Shown here one piece after another: positions 35,679 through 43,708 of a stretch of DNA of 50,007 nucleotides (position 1 is the first letter of the stretch; each line of letters starts with the position of its first letter). Source of the stretch: Bacillota bacterium. Lineage in GTDB: Bacteria; Bacillota; Clostridia; Christensenellales; Aristaeellaceae. The translations under genes were made by a program, and so were the position numbers. The notes below the pieces were generated by a model that saw nothing but the letters and a program-made list of their open reading frames with translations, was not told the DNA's origin and ran no database searches. Location: positions 1-50,007 of the forward strand of contig JAEWYP010000039.1 of NCBI GenBank assembly GCA_023395615.1. The letters are read 5' to 3'.

Positions 35679-36452
35679 TTATTTTATTCGAACAACACTC
35701 TCAGCAATACGAATGGCAGTACTCTCATCGTGATCTGAAATCGTCAGGACAAAATACTTTCTTCCGTCCCCCCAATAAATACTTACTCTGTTTCCCTTTT
35801 TAACTAAGAAACCGTTATTGAGGCCAATCGTCACCGGTTCCTGAACAGCGTCCTCTGTGTCAATATTTGCTTCAGTATCAGCACCATATTCAGAAAATTG
35901 ACCCTTCACCGCTCCGGTTCGTTTGTCTATCAGTTCGATAGAATTATTATCAGGATAGGAGAAAACCATGCCTGCTACCAAACCATCCGGAATAAACGAC
36001 GGATAATTATCTCCGCCCCACTCTGCCGGAACGTCAAACGACGCGGCGGGGTCTTCTTGCAGTTTCAGTTCGGTATATTCATTTTCGGCGTTGACTAAAA
36101 GTTGCATCACCTGTACGCGGATGGTGTGACTGGTCGCGATCGCAACGCTGCCGGCAACAGCAACCACAGCGACCACAATGGCGGCAATCTGCCCGATACG
36201 AGGCAACGTTTCACGAAAAAAGATCCGTGCCCGAAGTCGCCTGAAATGCCGCAGGATTGTCTCCAGATTCTTCGCGTCCTGCTTAGCAAAGAAAGCATCC
36301 ATTTGTGCGGTATCCCCGCGCGCCTTATCCGCCTCGATTTCCGCAAGCGACGCGGCGGTTTCCCGCTCAAGCAGCAACTCACCAAACAGGTCGTAAGCCC
36401 TGTCTTCGAGGCTTCTCTCCTCAGGAATCAAGTGTTTCCCTTTATCACTCAT
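35679..36452 (-). CDS. Anti-sigma-like membrane protein with DUF4367 C terminus
   Basis: About 257 residues. A cytoplasmic N terminus of about 85 residues is rich in charge (SLEDRAYDLFGELLLERETAASLAEIEADKARGD). One membrane segment follows (IAAIVVAVVAVAGSVAIATSH), then an outside domain of the DUF4367 type (YWGDGRKYFVLTISDHDESTAIRIAESVVRIK). Start at ATG 36452 (or the adjacent ATG 36455), overlapping the sigma-factor stop by 8 bases. Position directly after a sigma factor, with one membrane span, is the usual anti-sigma design. The exact sigma-binding mode is not seen. Confidence 0.8.
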   Translation of the reverse strand: MSDKGKHLIPEERSLEDRAYDLFGELLLERETAASLAEIEADKARGDTAQMDAFFAKQDAKNLETILRHFRRLRARIFFRETLPRIGQIAAIVVAVVAVAGSVAIATSHTIRVQVMQLLVNAENEYTELKLQEDPAASFDVPAEWGGDNYPSFIPDGLVAGMVFSYPDNNSIELIDKRTGAVKGQFSEYGADTEANIDTEDAVQEPVTIGLNNGFLVKKGNRVSIYWGDGRKYFVLTISDHDESTAIRIAESVVRIK

Positions 36453-37104
36453 CATACTCAACCCGCTTCTTATCCATCGCGAGGCGTTCCAGCTTGCTCT
36501 TCGCACGAGAAACCGCCGTTCTGGCGGCAATTTCTGTGATCCCCACCTGCTGGGCGATTACATCGTACCCCAGTAAATCCAGGTGTCGGAACCGAATCAG
36601 ATCCTTTTCCTTCTCGCTAAGCTCTGGAAATGCGTCCAACAGGTCGCTGGCGTATACCCTGTCAAAAACGATGCCCTGCACATCTACCGGGCTTGGAATG
36701 TTATCGACCGTTTCCGCACCTGCTTCATAATTACGGTTGCGCCGCTGCCGTCCGATTTCCCGGAGCCTGGACAGACAAACATTCCTCACAGTAGAGACGA
36801 TATACGACGCCCTTTTGTTACACTCTACTTGCTTGAGGGTCTCACATTTTTTACACAGCCGCTCCACCGCGCTACTGACCGCGTCTTCCATCTCGGCATA
36901 GTTATCACTGAAAAACTGAGATGCGATCTTGTACATCAAAGGACGGTACTGAAGATACTGTTCGGTCATAAACTGACGGTCTTCGTCATCTTCGATCAGC
37001 AGAACGGATAACGGAAGCACTACGCCTGATAGACCCATGATCTGGTTTATATCGAAGTTCTGCATACTGTTTTCAACACTCCGGAACAGATTGGCTACCT
37101 GCAA
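36445..37104 (-). CDS. RNA polymerase sigma factor, sigma-70 family (ECF-like)
   Basis: 219 residues. Region 2 (EQYLQYRPLMYKIASQFFSDNYAEMEDAVSSAVERLCK) and region 4 (FPELSEKEKDLIRFRHLDLLGYDVIAQQVGITEIAARTAVSRAKSKLERL) are clear, with a basic linker RLREIGRQRR. Start is TTG 37104, 8 bases after AGGA. ATG 37065 is possible but worse placed. A promoter TTGACA-16-TATCAT lies just upstream. It is followed by an overlapping DUF4367 membrane gene that probably inhibits it. Confidence 0.88.
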   Translation of the reverse strand: MQVANLFRSVENSMQNFDINQIMGLSGVVLPLSVLLIEDDEDRQFMTEQYLQYRPLMYKIASQFFSDNYAEMEDAVSSAVERLCKKCETLKQVECNKRASYIVSTVRNVCLSRLREIGRQRRNRNYEAGAETVDNIPSPVDVQGIVFDRVYASDLLDAFPELSEKEKDLIRFRHLDLLGYDVIAQQVGITEIAARTAVSRAKSKLERLAMDKKRVEYDE

Positions 37105-37135
37105 TTTGGTGTTCCTACAGATAACCTGCCCTTGT

Positions 37136-37163
37136 ATGATAACGCCAATCGACGGTTTGTCAA
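37136..37163 (-). promoter_or_regulatory. Promoter of the sigma-factor operon
   Basis: On the minus strand TTGACA (37158-37163), 16 bases, TATCAT (37136-37141), transcription starting near 37129, about 25 bases before the TTG start. Confidence 0.7.
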
Positions 37164-37403
37164 CCGACCCGCTCCGCTTCAGTTAGAGTCGCAAAACCCT
37201 GAGTGCTCCTATGATGATTATATTCTATTGTTTTTGCAGATATCGAGACAGATCAAGAAATCACAAAAAAATCGAAGTGGATGTAGCAAAGCCACACATA
37301 AAAGCGTCACGATAAATAGGATGCGTAATTACGAATATCATTCTTTCCTGCAGAAAAGCCATGAAAACTCAGAAACCCTTGCAGCAAAACACTTTCCGCG
37401 CAC
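37164..37403. other. Gene-free gap
   Basis: Between the sigma-factor promoter and the tRNA terminator. Open frames here have no ribosome site. I see no RNA gene or repeat. Confidence 0.5.
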
Positions 37404-37449
37404 AACAAAAACCACCTACCGATAAAGTACCCTTTATCAATAGGTGGTA
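37404..37449 (-). terminator. Intrinsic terminator of the tRNA gene
   Basis: 17-bp stem with one mismatch (37411-37427 with 37432-37448), four-base loop, followed on the minus strand by five Ts (37406-37410). Confidence 0.9.
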
Positions 37450-37456
37450 TACGTCG

Positions 37457-37542
37457 TGGTGCCGAAGGCGGGACTTGAACCCGCACGGTATCGCTACCAA
37501 CGGATTTTGAGTCCGTCACGTCTGCCATTCCATCACTTCGGC
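37457..37542 (-). tRNA. tRNA-Leu (anticodon CAA)
   Basis: 86 bases including an encoded CCA. The acceptor stem is GCCGAAG / CTTCGGC with discriminator A. The anticodon stem ACGGA / TCCGT carries loop CTCAAAA, giving anticodon CAA for UUG codons. A long variable arm is present, typical of leucine tRNAs, and the T arm is GCGGG-TTCAAGT-CCCGC. A strong promoter precedes it and a terminator follows. No integrase or duplicated 3' end is seen, so it is not marked as an attachment site. Confidence 0.95.
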
Positions 37543-37554
37543 TGAAACAAAGGG

Positions 37555-37583
37555 ATTATACCATCAAAGGCAACACATTTCAA
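37555..37583 (-). promoter_or_regulatory. Promoter of tRNA-Leu
   Basis: On the minus strand TTGAAA (37578-37583), 17 bases, TATAAT (37555-37560) with an extended TG-G before it. Confidence 0.8.
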
Positions 37584-37638
37584 GTGCCAGAATCCAATTA
37601 AATTCTGCGCATTTTATAACGTTTTCCGCTTTGCCGGA

Positions 37639-37667
37639 TTGTAACGATCCTAAAAATGTTGTACAAT
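37639..37667 (+). promoter_or_regulatory. Promoter of the SH3-repeat protein gene
   Basis: TTGTAA (37639-37644), 17 bases, TACAAT (37662-37667). The leader of about 70 bases ends in GGAGG before the ATG at 37746. Confidence 0.65.
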
Positions 37668-37745
37668 TTCAGTAGTTGGGGATGAATCTCATAAATCGGA
37701 TCGTTTTATGCAGTGAAATCTCCTTAACAAACGGAGGGATCCGCA

Positions 37746-40121
37746 ATGAAACGGATATTATCTGTCTTTCTGGCGTTGGTACTTTTAGCCACGTTGATAC
37801 CGGCGGCTTCGCTGGCTTTAACGCAATATGGGTATGTAACAGGCGGCTGGCTGCGTCTTCGTTCGTCCCCGTCGTTCAGCGCCAGTACTTTGTCTTCTTA
37901 TAATACCGGTACCAAAGTCAAAATCCTTGGTACCAGTGGAAGCTGGTATAACGTAGAAGCTCCTGATGGTCTCACGGGATATATGTATGCGTCGTACGTC
38001 ACCCTGAATGGCGGTGGCGGCACAGGCACCGCTTACGTAACCAGCACGAACGGGTACGGAGTTCGCATGCGTACCGGCCCCGGAACCGGTTATCGAATTC
38101 TTGGCGTTTACAGCGTCGGAACCGCGGTGACTGTGCTGGAATCCGGGACGACCTGGAGCAAAATCCAGATTGGCAGCCGCACCGGCTATATGATGAGTAA
38201 ATTCCTCACCACAGGCGGTGGCGGTGGAACCGGCGAGTATGCAACCATCTGGAGTTCCAATGGTTATGGCGTACGTCTTCGCACAGGCCCCGGCACCAGC
38301 TACGGCATCATCGGCGTATACAGCGTGGGCACGCTGGTAACTATTCTTTCTCATGGTTCTACATGGGATAAGATCGCGGTTGGTAGCCGAATCGGTTATA
38401 TGATGAACTGCTACCTCAGAAACTATTCCGGCACCGGCATCGCAACCGGAATTGCTATCACACCTTCCGCAGCAAGTGTTGGTCAGGGAAATTCGATTGC
38501 GCTTTCCACAACCGTTCAAGGCACAAACCTGTCTACTCCTGCGTATACGCTTGCAATCACGCAGAATTCCACGATGGCCACGCTGAATGGCGATGTGCTG
38601 ACCGTGAATGCCACTGCCACGGTTGGTTCTGTAATCAAAGTGACAGCAACAAGCGTTGATAATAACAGCTCCGGCTCCAAGATTACCGCAGTATGCGAGC
38701 TTACGGTCACTCAACCGACTGCTGTGGTCTCCAGCATCACCATGACGCCCAATACCGCAAATGCCAAGCAGGGAGGCGTGGTGAACCTCGCGATTGATGT
38801 GCAGGGCATTAACCTTTCCAATCCGCCTTACACACTCACCCTTACACAGAATCCTTCCATGGCCACCATCAGCGGCACCACGATTACGATCGGTGCCGGC
38901 GCGACTATTGGTTCTGTCATCGAAGTAACTGCCGTTACGACTGATACCAATTCGTCCGGCGTTAAGCTGGCGGCCGTAACGCGCATTACGGTTACTCAGG
39001 GTGATCCGGTTGCGACCGGCATAACGATTGCACCCGATACGGCCAACGTGGAACAGGGTGCGTCCGTAGATCTGAGCACAACTGTTACCGGCTCCAACCT
39101 CTCTACGCCTGCCTATACGCTGGATATCACGCAAAACTCCAGTATGGCAACGCTTAGCGGTGATACCTTAACCGTCAACCCGACCGCAACGGTTGGTTCC
39201 ATCATTGTGGTAACGGCGACCAGCGTGGATAAGAACAGCTCCAATAATAAAATCACCGCAACCAGCCAGATCACTGTGACGACCGCGACGCCTCACGTTA
39301 CCGGGATTACGATCACTCCGGACACCACTACGCCTGCACCCGGAGACACCGTAACACTCACCACAGAGGTAACCGGTTCGAACCTGTCCAGCCCGGCCTA
39401 TACGCTGGTGGTCTACCCCAGCGATGGCAAGGCAACAATTAACGGCGATAACAATCTGGTTATCAGCGACAGTGCTTCGGTTGGCGCAAGCTACACGATA
39501 ACCGCTACCAGCACGGACGATCATTCCAAGACCGCCAACTGCAGCGTTACCATCGCGGCGCCGTCTCCATCTGTTACCGGCGTCAGCATTACGGCGGGTA
39601 ATGCAAACCCCAATCCCGGGGATACCGTTACCCTGACAACTGAGGTGACAGGCTCCAACCTGTCCAGCCCCGCCTATACGTTGGTGGTTTACCCCAGCGA
39701 CGGCAAGGCGACGATTGACGGCAGCAATAATCTTGTCATCAGCGACAGTGCAACGGTTGGTACAACCTATACAGTGACCGCCACCAGCACGGATGATGCT
39801 TCCAAGTCGGACACCTGTAGTGTTACCGTCACTGCGTTTACTCCGTCCGTAAGCAACGTAAGCATCAGTGCGGATCCCACTACCGCTGATCCCGGATCGA
39901 CAGTAGACCTCACCGTAAGCGTAACCGGCACACATCTCTCCTCCCCCGCATACACCCTTGCGGTTTCTCCCTCTGGCGGAGCTGCATCCATCAACGCGGA
40001 CAACGATCTGGTTCTTTCATCCGAAGCTGTAGGAGGCGATGTGTACACAGTAACCGCCACCAGCACGGACGACGATACTAAAACCGGCTCCTGTGACGTT
40101 ACTGTCGCCACCGCCCCGTAA
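37746..40121 (+). CDS. Large secreted protein: three SH3 domains and six Ig-like repeats
   Basis: 791 residues. Signal peptide about 1-24. Three bacterial SH3 domains at about 27-87, 97-156 and 167-225, with the pattern GYGVRMRTGPGTGYRILGVY and glycine-rich links. From about 232 to the end, six tandem modules of 90-95 residues, each opening like VTGITITPDTTTPAPGDTV and holding TGSNLSSPAYTL, VGSxIxVTATSxD and a closing IxVT strand. They look like all-beta Ig-like domains. Modules 1-3 resemble each other more, as do 4-6. SH3 domains bind peptidoglycan, so it is probably a wall-bound surface fibre. No catalytic domain, sortase motif or membrane anchor is seen. Own promoter and a terminator-like stem at the end. 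Confidence 0.9.
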   Translation: MKRILSVFLALVLLATLIPAASLALTQYGYVTGGWLRLRSSPSFSASTLSSYNTGTKVKILGTSGSWYNVEAPDGLTGYMYASYVTLNGGGGTGTAYVTSTNGYGVRMRTGPGTGYRILGVYSVGTAVTVLESGTTWSKIQIGSRTGYMMSKFLTTGGGGGTGEYATIWSSNGYGVRLRTGPGTSYGIIGVYSVGTLVTILSHGSTWDKIAVGSRIGYMMNCYLRNYSGTGIATGIAITPSAASVGQGNSIALSTTVQGTNLSTPAYTLAITQNSTMATLNGDVLTVNATATVGSVIKVTATSVDNNSSGSKITAVCELTVTQPTAVVSSITMTPNTANAKQGGVVNLAIDVQGINLSNPPYTLTLTQNPSMATISGTTITIGAGATIGSVIEVTAVTTDTNSSGVKLAAVTRITVTQGDPVATGITIAPDTANVEQGASVDLSTTVTGSNLSTPAYTLDITQNSSMATLSGDTLTVNPTATVGSIIVVTATSVDKNSSNNKITATSQITVTTATPHVTGITITPDTTTPAPGDTVTLTTEVTGSNLSSPAYTLVVYPSDGKATINGDNNLVISDSASVGASYTITATSTDDHSKTANCSVTIAAPSPSVTGVSITAGNANPNPGDTVTLTTEVTGSNLSSPAYTLVVYPSDGKATIDGSNNLVISDSATVGTTYTVTATSTDDASKSDTCSVTVTAFTPSVSNVSISADPTTADPGSTVDLTVSVTGTHLSSPAYTLAVSPSGGAASINADNDLVLSSEAVGGDVYTVTATSTDDDTKTGSCDVTVATAP

Positions 40122-40138
40122 ATCTCTGGTGTATGCCA

Positions 40139-40173
40139 ACGCCCCTCCCGCTGCGAATCTGTGGGAGGGGCGT
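40139..40173. terminator. Terminator-like stem between convergent genes
   Basis: 11-bp perfect stem ACGCCCCTCCC / GGGAGGGGCGT (40139-40149, 40163-40173). Only a weak T run (TACTTTG) follows on the plus strand. Likely ends the surface-protein transcript and perhaps that of the TetR gene. Confidence 0.6.
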
Positions 40174-40188
40174 TACTTTGCTATTTCG

Positions 40189-40764
40189 TTATTCCCGAGG
40201 CGTCAGGATGCCATATAGTTTACACATCGCGAGATATTCCTCCGTCAGCAGCTGTTCTGCTTCCTCATGCGTTATGGGCGAAAACTGGGTGGCAATCATT
40301 GTTGCCAGCCCATGCGCCGTTACCCATAAATGCTTGTGAAAAGACATGGCTTTTTCGGGTGTTAGCCCTGTCCGCTTAATAACCAGTCGAATCACGTAAT
40401 CCAGGCTTTGGTCTTTGGGTTCGCTTTCCGTTTTATCCGCATGCCGGTCCCGCATAAAAAGCAGCTTAAACAGTTCCGGTTCGTCCCGCGCGAAGTCAAT
40501 ATAGGCGATGCCGGTACCAAGATACAGCTTGTCATGGTAAGCTTCCGCATGGATAATTCGGTCGCTATAATGGTTCATGCTCATGCGCATCATTTCCAGC
40601 TTGATCTGTTCCATCGTATGAAAAGCGCGGAACACCGGCTGTGTGGAACAACCAAGTTCCTTGGCGATTGCGCGGGCGTTAACCGCGTCAATTCCCTTTT
40701 CCCGTGTGATGTTGAATGCGACATGCAGGATATCCGCTTTACTGAAACGAATTTTCGGAGGCAT
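40189..40764 (-). CDS. TetR-family repressor
   Basis: 191 residues. N-terminal helix-turn-helix at about 8-55 (KADILHVAFNITREKGIDAVNARAIAKELGCSTQPVFRAF), a recognition-helix pattern of the TetR type, followed by a helical ligand domain of about 130 residues with no named ligand. It diverges from an ABC-2 exporter. Two copies of ATAAC-4-GTTAT-like sites sit on the -10 region of each promoter, 99 bases apart. So it probably represses itself and the exporter and is released by an exported compound. Confidence 0.92.
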   Translation of the reverse strand: MPPKIRFSKADILHVAFNITREKGIDAVNARAIAKELGCSTQPVFRAFHTMEQIKLEMMRMSMNHYSDRIIHAEAYHDKLYLGTGIAYIDFARDEPELFKLLFMRDRHADKTESEPKDQSLDYVIRLVIKRTGLTPEKAMSFHKHLWVTAHGLATMIATQFSPITHEEAEQLLTEEYLAMCKLYGILTPRE

Positions 40765-40793
40765 CAGCAGGCTCCTTTCGCGTGCCGTTATTC

Positions 40794-40834
40794 ATAGCAT
40801 ATGTTATTTTAACAGGAACCGTATAATTCGTCAA
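40794..40834 (-). promoter_or_regulatory. Promoter and operator of the TetR gene
   Basis: On the minus strand TTGACG (40829-40834), 17 bases, TAAAAT (40806-40811). The operator copy ATAGC-ATAT-GTTAT (40794-40807) overlaps the -10 box. It differs by one base from a perfect inverted repeat and matches the copy at 40893-40906. Confidence 0.75.
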
Positions 40835-40865
40835 ACGTTGATTTGTATATTTCAGACAAGAATAA

Positions 40866-40906
40866 TTGACATGTTTTCTTGATGCGTGTATCATAACGCA
40901 TGTTAT
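40866..40906 (+). promoter_or_regulatory. Promoter and operator of the ABC-2 exporter operon
   Basis: TTGACA (40866-40871), 17 bases, TATCAT (40889-40894). A perfect inverted repeat ATAAC-GCAT-GTTAT (40893-40906) overlaps the -10 end and the likely start site, exactly 99 bases from the matching site at the TetR promoter. Confidence 0.8.
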
Positions 40907-40966
40907 TTATTCATCGCGCTGCGTTCGGCCATCACACCACCGCGATGAAGGGAACGGAGGAGCCCC

Positions 40967-41812
40967 ATGGACGTATTATCTGTTGAAGGACTTGAAAAGC
41001 GTTACCCTGCGTTTGAGCTCAAAAATATCAGCTTTTCCGTACGGAATGGAGAAATTATGGGTTTTATCGGCCGTAATGGCGCCGGAAAAACCACAACCTT
41101 GAAATCCCTGCTCAACTTTGTACACCCGGACTCCGGACTCATCCAGTTTTTCGGGCTCCCTTTTCTGGAGAATGAGCTTGCAATTAAGCAACGGATTGCT
41201 TTTGTTTCAGGCGGCGTAGACTATTATATGAGAAGCAAGCTGCATACGATTACCGCCGCAACTCGTCGCTTTTATTCCAACTGGGACGACGCCGCCTATC
41301 ACAGGTATTTAAAAGCGTTTGTGCTGGACGAGAATAAAACTCCCAGTCAGCTTTCGGCCGGGATGAAGGTAAAATATTCTCTCGCTCTCGCGCTCTCCCA
41401 TCATGCCGAATTGCTGTTGTTGGATGAGCCGACAAGCGGCCTGGACCCGGTCAGTCGCAGCGAACTGCTGGATATTTTTCTGTCTCTGGCGAAAGATGGC
41501 GTAAGCATCCTTTTCTCCACGCATATCACCAGCGATTTGGACCAATGCGCAGACCGTATTACCTATATCCGCGCCGGAGAAATAGTAGCCAGCGAAGAGC
41601 TGGATACTTTCACAAAGCGTTATCGTCTGGTCAGCTATACGACAGAGCAGGTTACTTCCTCCCTAAGGCCTCTTCTGATCGGTGAAAAAACTGCCAAGCA
41701 TGGATATACCGCATTACTAAAAACAGAGGATTTGTCGCTGGTAAGCATCGCGACCACCCCTGCCGATCTGGAAACCATTATGGTACATCTGGAAAAGGAG
41801 ATGGCCCTGTGA
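40967..41812 (+). CDS. ABC-2 exporter ATP-binding protein
   Basis: 281 residues of the CcmA/YhaQ kind. Walker A GRNGAGKTT, signature LSAGMKVKYSLALALSH, Walker B LLLLDEPTSGLDP, switch His in LFSTHITSD. The last about 80 residues form a small extra domain. The gene is preceded by GGAGG and overlaps the permease start by 4 bases. TetR control suggests a role in export or resistance. Confidence 0.94.
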   Translation: MDVLSVEGLEKRYPAFELKNISFSVRNGEIMGFIGRNGAGKTTTLKSLLNFVHPDSGLIQFFGLPFLENELAIKQRIAFVSGGVDYYMRSKLHTITAATRRFYSNWDDAAYHRYLKAFVLDENKTPSQLSAGMKVKYSLALALSHHAELLLLDEPTSGLDPVSRSELLDIFLSLAKDGVSILFSTHITSDLDQCADRITYIRAGEIVASEELDTFTKRYRLVSYTTEQVTSSLRPLLIGEKTAKHGYTALLKTEDLSLVSIATTPADLETIMVHLEKEMAL

Positions 41813-42456
41813 AGAACCTTATCATCAAGGAAATCCGGTTGGCAACTCATCCGACCAACATCCTTTTTTTACTTTTATCCAGTATGCTGCTCATCCCGAA
41901 CTATCCCTACTATGTCGTTTTCTTCTATACAACATTAGGGATCTTCTTCATGTGCCTCAATGGTCGTGAAAACCATGATATTGAATATTCGCTGCAGTTG
42001 CCGGTACGAAAGGCGCAGCTTGTCTATGCACGGATTCTGTATTCAACAATTCTGGAAGTTCTGCAGTTTGTGATCGCCATACCGTTTGCGATTCTTCGTA
42101 CGAAACTGATTCCTGCCGGTAATGATGTCGGAATGGATGCAAATATCGCGCTGTTCGGCCTGTCGCTGCTGATGATGGGGCTGTTTAATGCACTTTTCTT
42201 CCCCCGATATTACCGGGACCCTTCTAAAATCGGTGGTGCTTTTGTGGTGGCCAGCGCCGCGGTCTTCCTGTATATCAGCGTTGCAGAAACGCTTACCCAT
42301 ACAGCGCCCTTTTTCCGCAATCAGCTCGATACTCCCGACCCCGCCTTTCTCAGCGCGAAATTAGCCGTGCTGGCAGTTGGTATAGTAGCCTTTACAGCAC
42401 TTACATTTTGGGCTGCTCACCGGTCAGCACGACGTTTTGTTCAACTCGATCTGTAA
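41809..42456 (+). CDS. ABC-2-type permease
   Basis: 215 residues with six membrane segments (ILFLLLSSMLLIPNYPYYVVFFYTT to AVLAVGIVAFTALTFWAA), a compact ABC-2 permease of the ABC2_membrane_5 kind. It starts with GTG (ATG-like position: GTGAAGAACCTT) overlapping the ATPase stop (GTGA). It probably homodimerises because no second permease gene is present. A terminator follows 20 bases after the stop. Confidence 0.87.
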   Translation: MKNLIIKEIRLATHPTNILFLLLSSMLLIPNYPYYVVFFYTTLGIFFMCLNGRENHDIEYSLQLPVRKAQLVYARILYSTILEVLQFVIAIPFAILRTKLIPAGNDVGMDANIALFGLSLLMMGLFNALFFPRYYRDPSKIGGAFVVASAAVFLYISVAETLTHTAPFFRNQLDTPDPAFLSAKLAVLAVGIVAFTALTFWAAHRSARRFVQLDL

Positions 42457-42476
42457 ACATTATTCGGCTCTACTTG

Positions 42477-42506
42477 CCCGGGAACTGTTACGATTCCCGG
42501 GTTTTT
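42477..42506 (+). terminator. Intrinsic terminator of the ABC-2 exporter operon
   Basis: 8-bp perfect stem CCCGGGAA / TTCCCGGG (42477-42484, 42494-42501), then five Ts (42502-42506). Confidence 0.9.
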
Positions 42507-42550
42507 CCGCTTTCTCGTGCTTCGTTTCAAACTAATACAACCGGTTTCGC

Positions 42551-42579
42551 TTTTCAGGATTCATGACTTGTGATATACT
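42551..42579 (+). promoter_or_regulatory. Promoter of the PucR-type regulator gene
   Basis: Extended -10 TGA-TATACT (42574-42579) with a weak -35 TTTTCA (42551-42556), spacer 17. Confidence 0.55.
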
Positions 42580-42625
42580 CACAGGGAAACCGCCGCACGG
42601 GAATGTGCGAGAGGAGAAAAGGCAA

Positions 42626-43696
42626 ATGTATATCGAAAAAAGATATATCAACCGGATCGAAAAAGTGTTAGAACAATTATCTGCCCCTGTGAAACTTTTA
42701 GACTCGCAGGGGGCCTGCCTCGCGCCTTCCAGCGGTGAAGCAGAAGCTTTACCCGCTTCCGCTATGGCCGCAGGTATTACACATCGTGTCGGCGACACGC
42801 TTTATCGTGCGCTTGATATGAATCCACCTCTTATTCTGGTTTGTGATGCCGACGCTCCGGGTGCTGACAACCTGCTGGTTGTGATCGATGCGATGCTGAT
42901 GACGCTGTTTAAGAGCGGTCTTTCCATTGCCAGCCATAGCGACGTTTTCCGCCGTGTGTTAAAACAGGAGCTTTCCGGCGCAGATCTTGTATCACGCGCC
43001 GCCGAACATCAGATTCCGCTGGAAATGGATCGTTGCGTGATGCTTTTCCAGATTGAGCAAACCGATAAGGCAAGCGCCTATAATGTGCTGGGCGAACTGG
43101 TGCCGTTAAGTGATACGGATACGCTGATTGAAATGAACCGTCATCAGGTGGCATTGATTAAGGACATGAACGGCATTGACGGCGCGGATGAACTGTTTCA
43201 GTTTGCGCAAGCTGTTCAGGAAACGCTGATGGAAGAAGCCGTTCAGACGGCGGAAATCGGAATCGGCGAAACCAAGCAAACCCTTGCCACACTGGGTGAA
43301 AGTTATCAGGAAGCGCGCCGCGCCATGGAAGTCGGACATATCTTTTCGCCGGAAGACAGTATCCATGTGTTCCGGAATCTTTTACTGGAACGCTTTTTAA
43401 TGAACGTCCCCCGAGAAGAAAGCATGCATTATCACCAGCTGCTTTTTAACCGTAAAACCGCGAAGCTGTTCAACGACGAGATGCTGCAGACCATTGAGAT
43501 GTTTTTTAAGAAAGATCTTAACCTGTCTGATACGGCCCGCCAACTATATATCCACCGTAACACACTCGTATACCGTCTGGATAAAGTAATGCGGCATACC
43601 GGTCTTGACTTGCGTAAATTCGATAATGCGGTCACCTTCAAAATCCTGTACGAACTGAAGAAGTGCGGCCAGGAAAAACCGAAGCAGATTTACTAA
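42626..43696 (+). CDS. PucR/CdaR-type transcription regulator
   Basis: 356 residues. The N terminus has no named sensor (MYIEKRYINRIEKVLEQLSAPVKLLDSQG). A GGDEF-like degenerate region lies in the middle (about 150-230). The C terminus holds the HTH_30 domain of the PucR/CdaR family (LFNDEMLQTIEMFFKKDLNLSDTARQLYIHRNTLVYRLDKVMRHTGLDLRKFDNAVTF). Start: GAGGAG lies 9 bases before ATG 42626. The frame opens earlier, at 42563, without a ribosome site. It is followed 12 bases later by an S41 protease gene, so the two are probably co-transcribed. Confidence 0.88.
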   Translation: MYIEKRYINRIEKVLEQLSAPVKLLDSQGACLAPSSGEAEALPASAMAAGITHRVGDTLYRALDMNPPLILVCDADAPGADNLLVVIDAMLMTLFKSGLSIASHSDVFRRVLKQELSGADLVSRAAEHQIPLEMDRCVMLFQIEQTDKASAYNVLGELVPLSDTDTLIEMNRHQVALIKDMNGIDGADELFQFAQAVQETLMEEAVQTAEIGIGETKQTLATLGESYQEARRAMEVGHIFSPEDSIHVFRNLLLERFLMNVPREESMHYHQLLFNRKTAKLFNDEMLQTIEMFFKKDLNLSDTARQLYIHRNTLVYRLDKVMRHTGLDLRKFDNAVTFKILYELKKCGQEKPKQIY

Positions 43697-43708
43697 GAGG
43701 TGAACCAT

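Noticed and set aside
37132..37425. 97-codon plus-strand frame upstream of the tRNA
   Set aside because: Runs across the sigma-factor promoter and tRNA terminator, with no ribosome site and no family.
37457..37542. tRNA-Leu as an integration site for a mobile element
   Set aside because: No integrase, no duplicated tRNA 3' end and no change in gene content at the tRNA.
37818..39134. A 438-codon open frame antisense to the SH3/repeat gene
   Set aside because: Repetitive, arginine/glycine-rich product that is only the complement of the repeat modules.
38450..40110. Regularly repeated sequence considered as a CRISPR-like array
   Set aside because: The repeats are about 280 bases, in frame and diverged, encoding protein modules.
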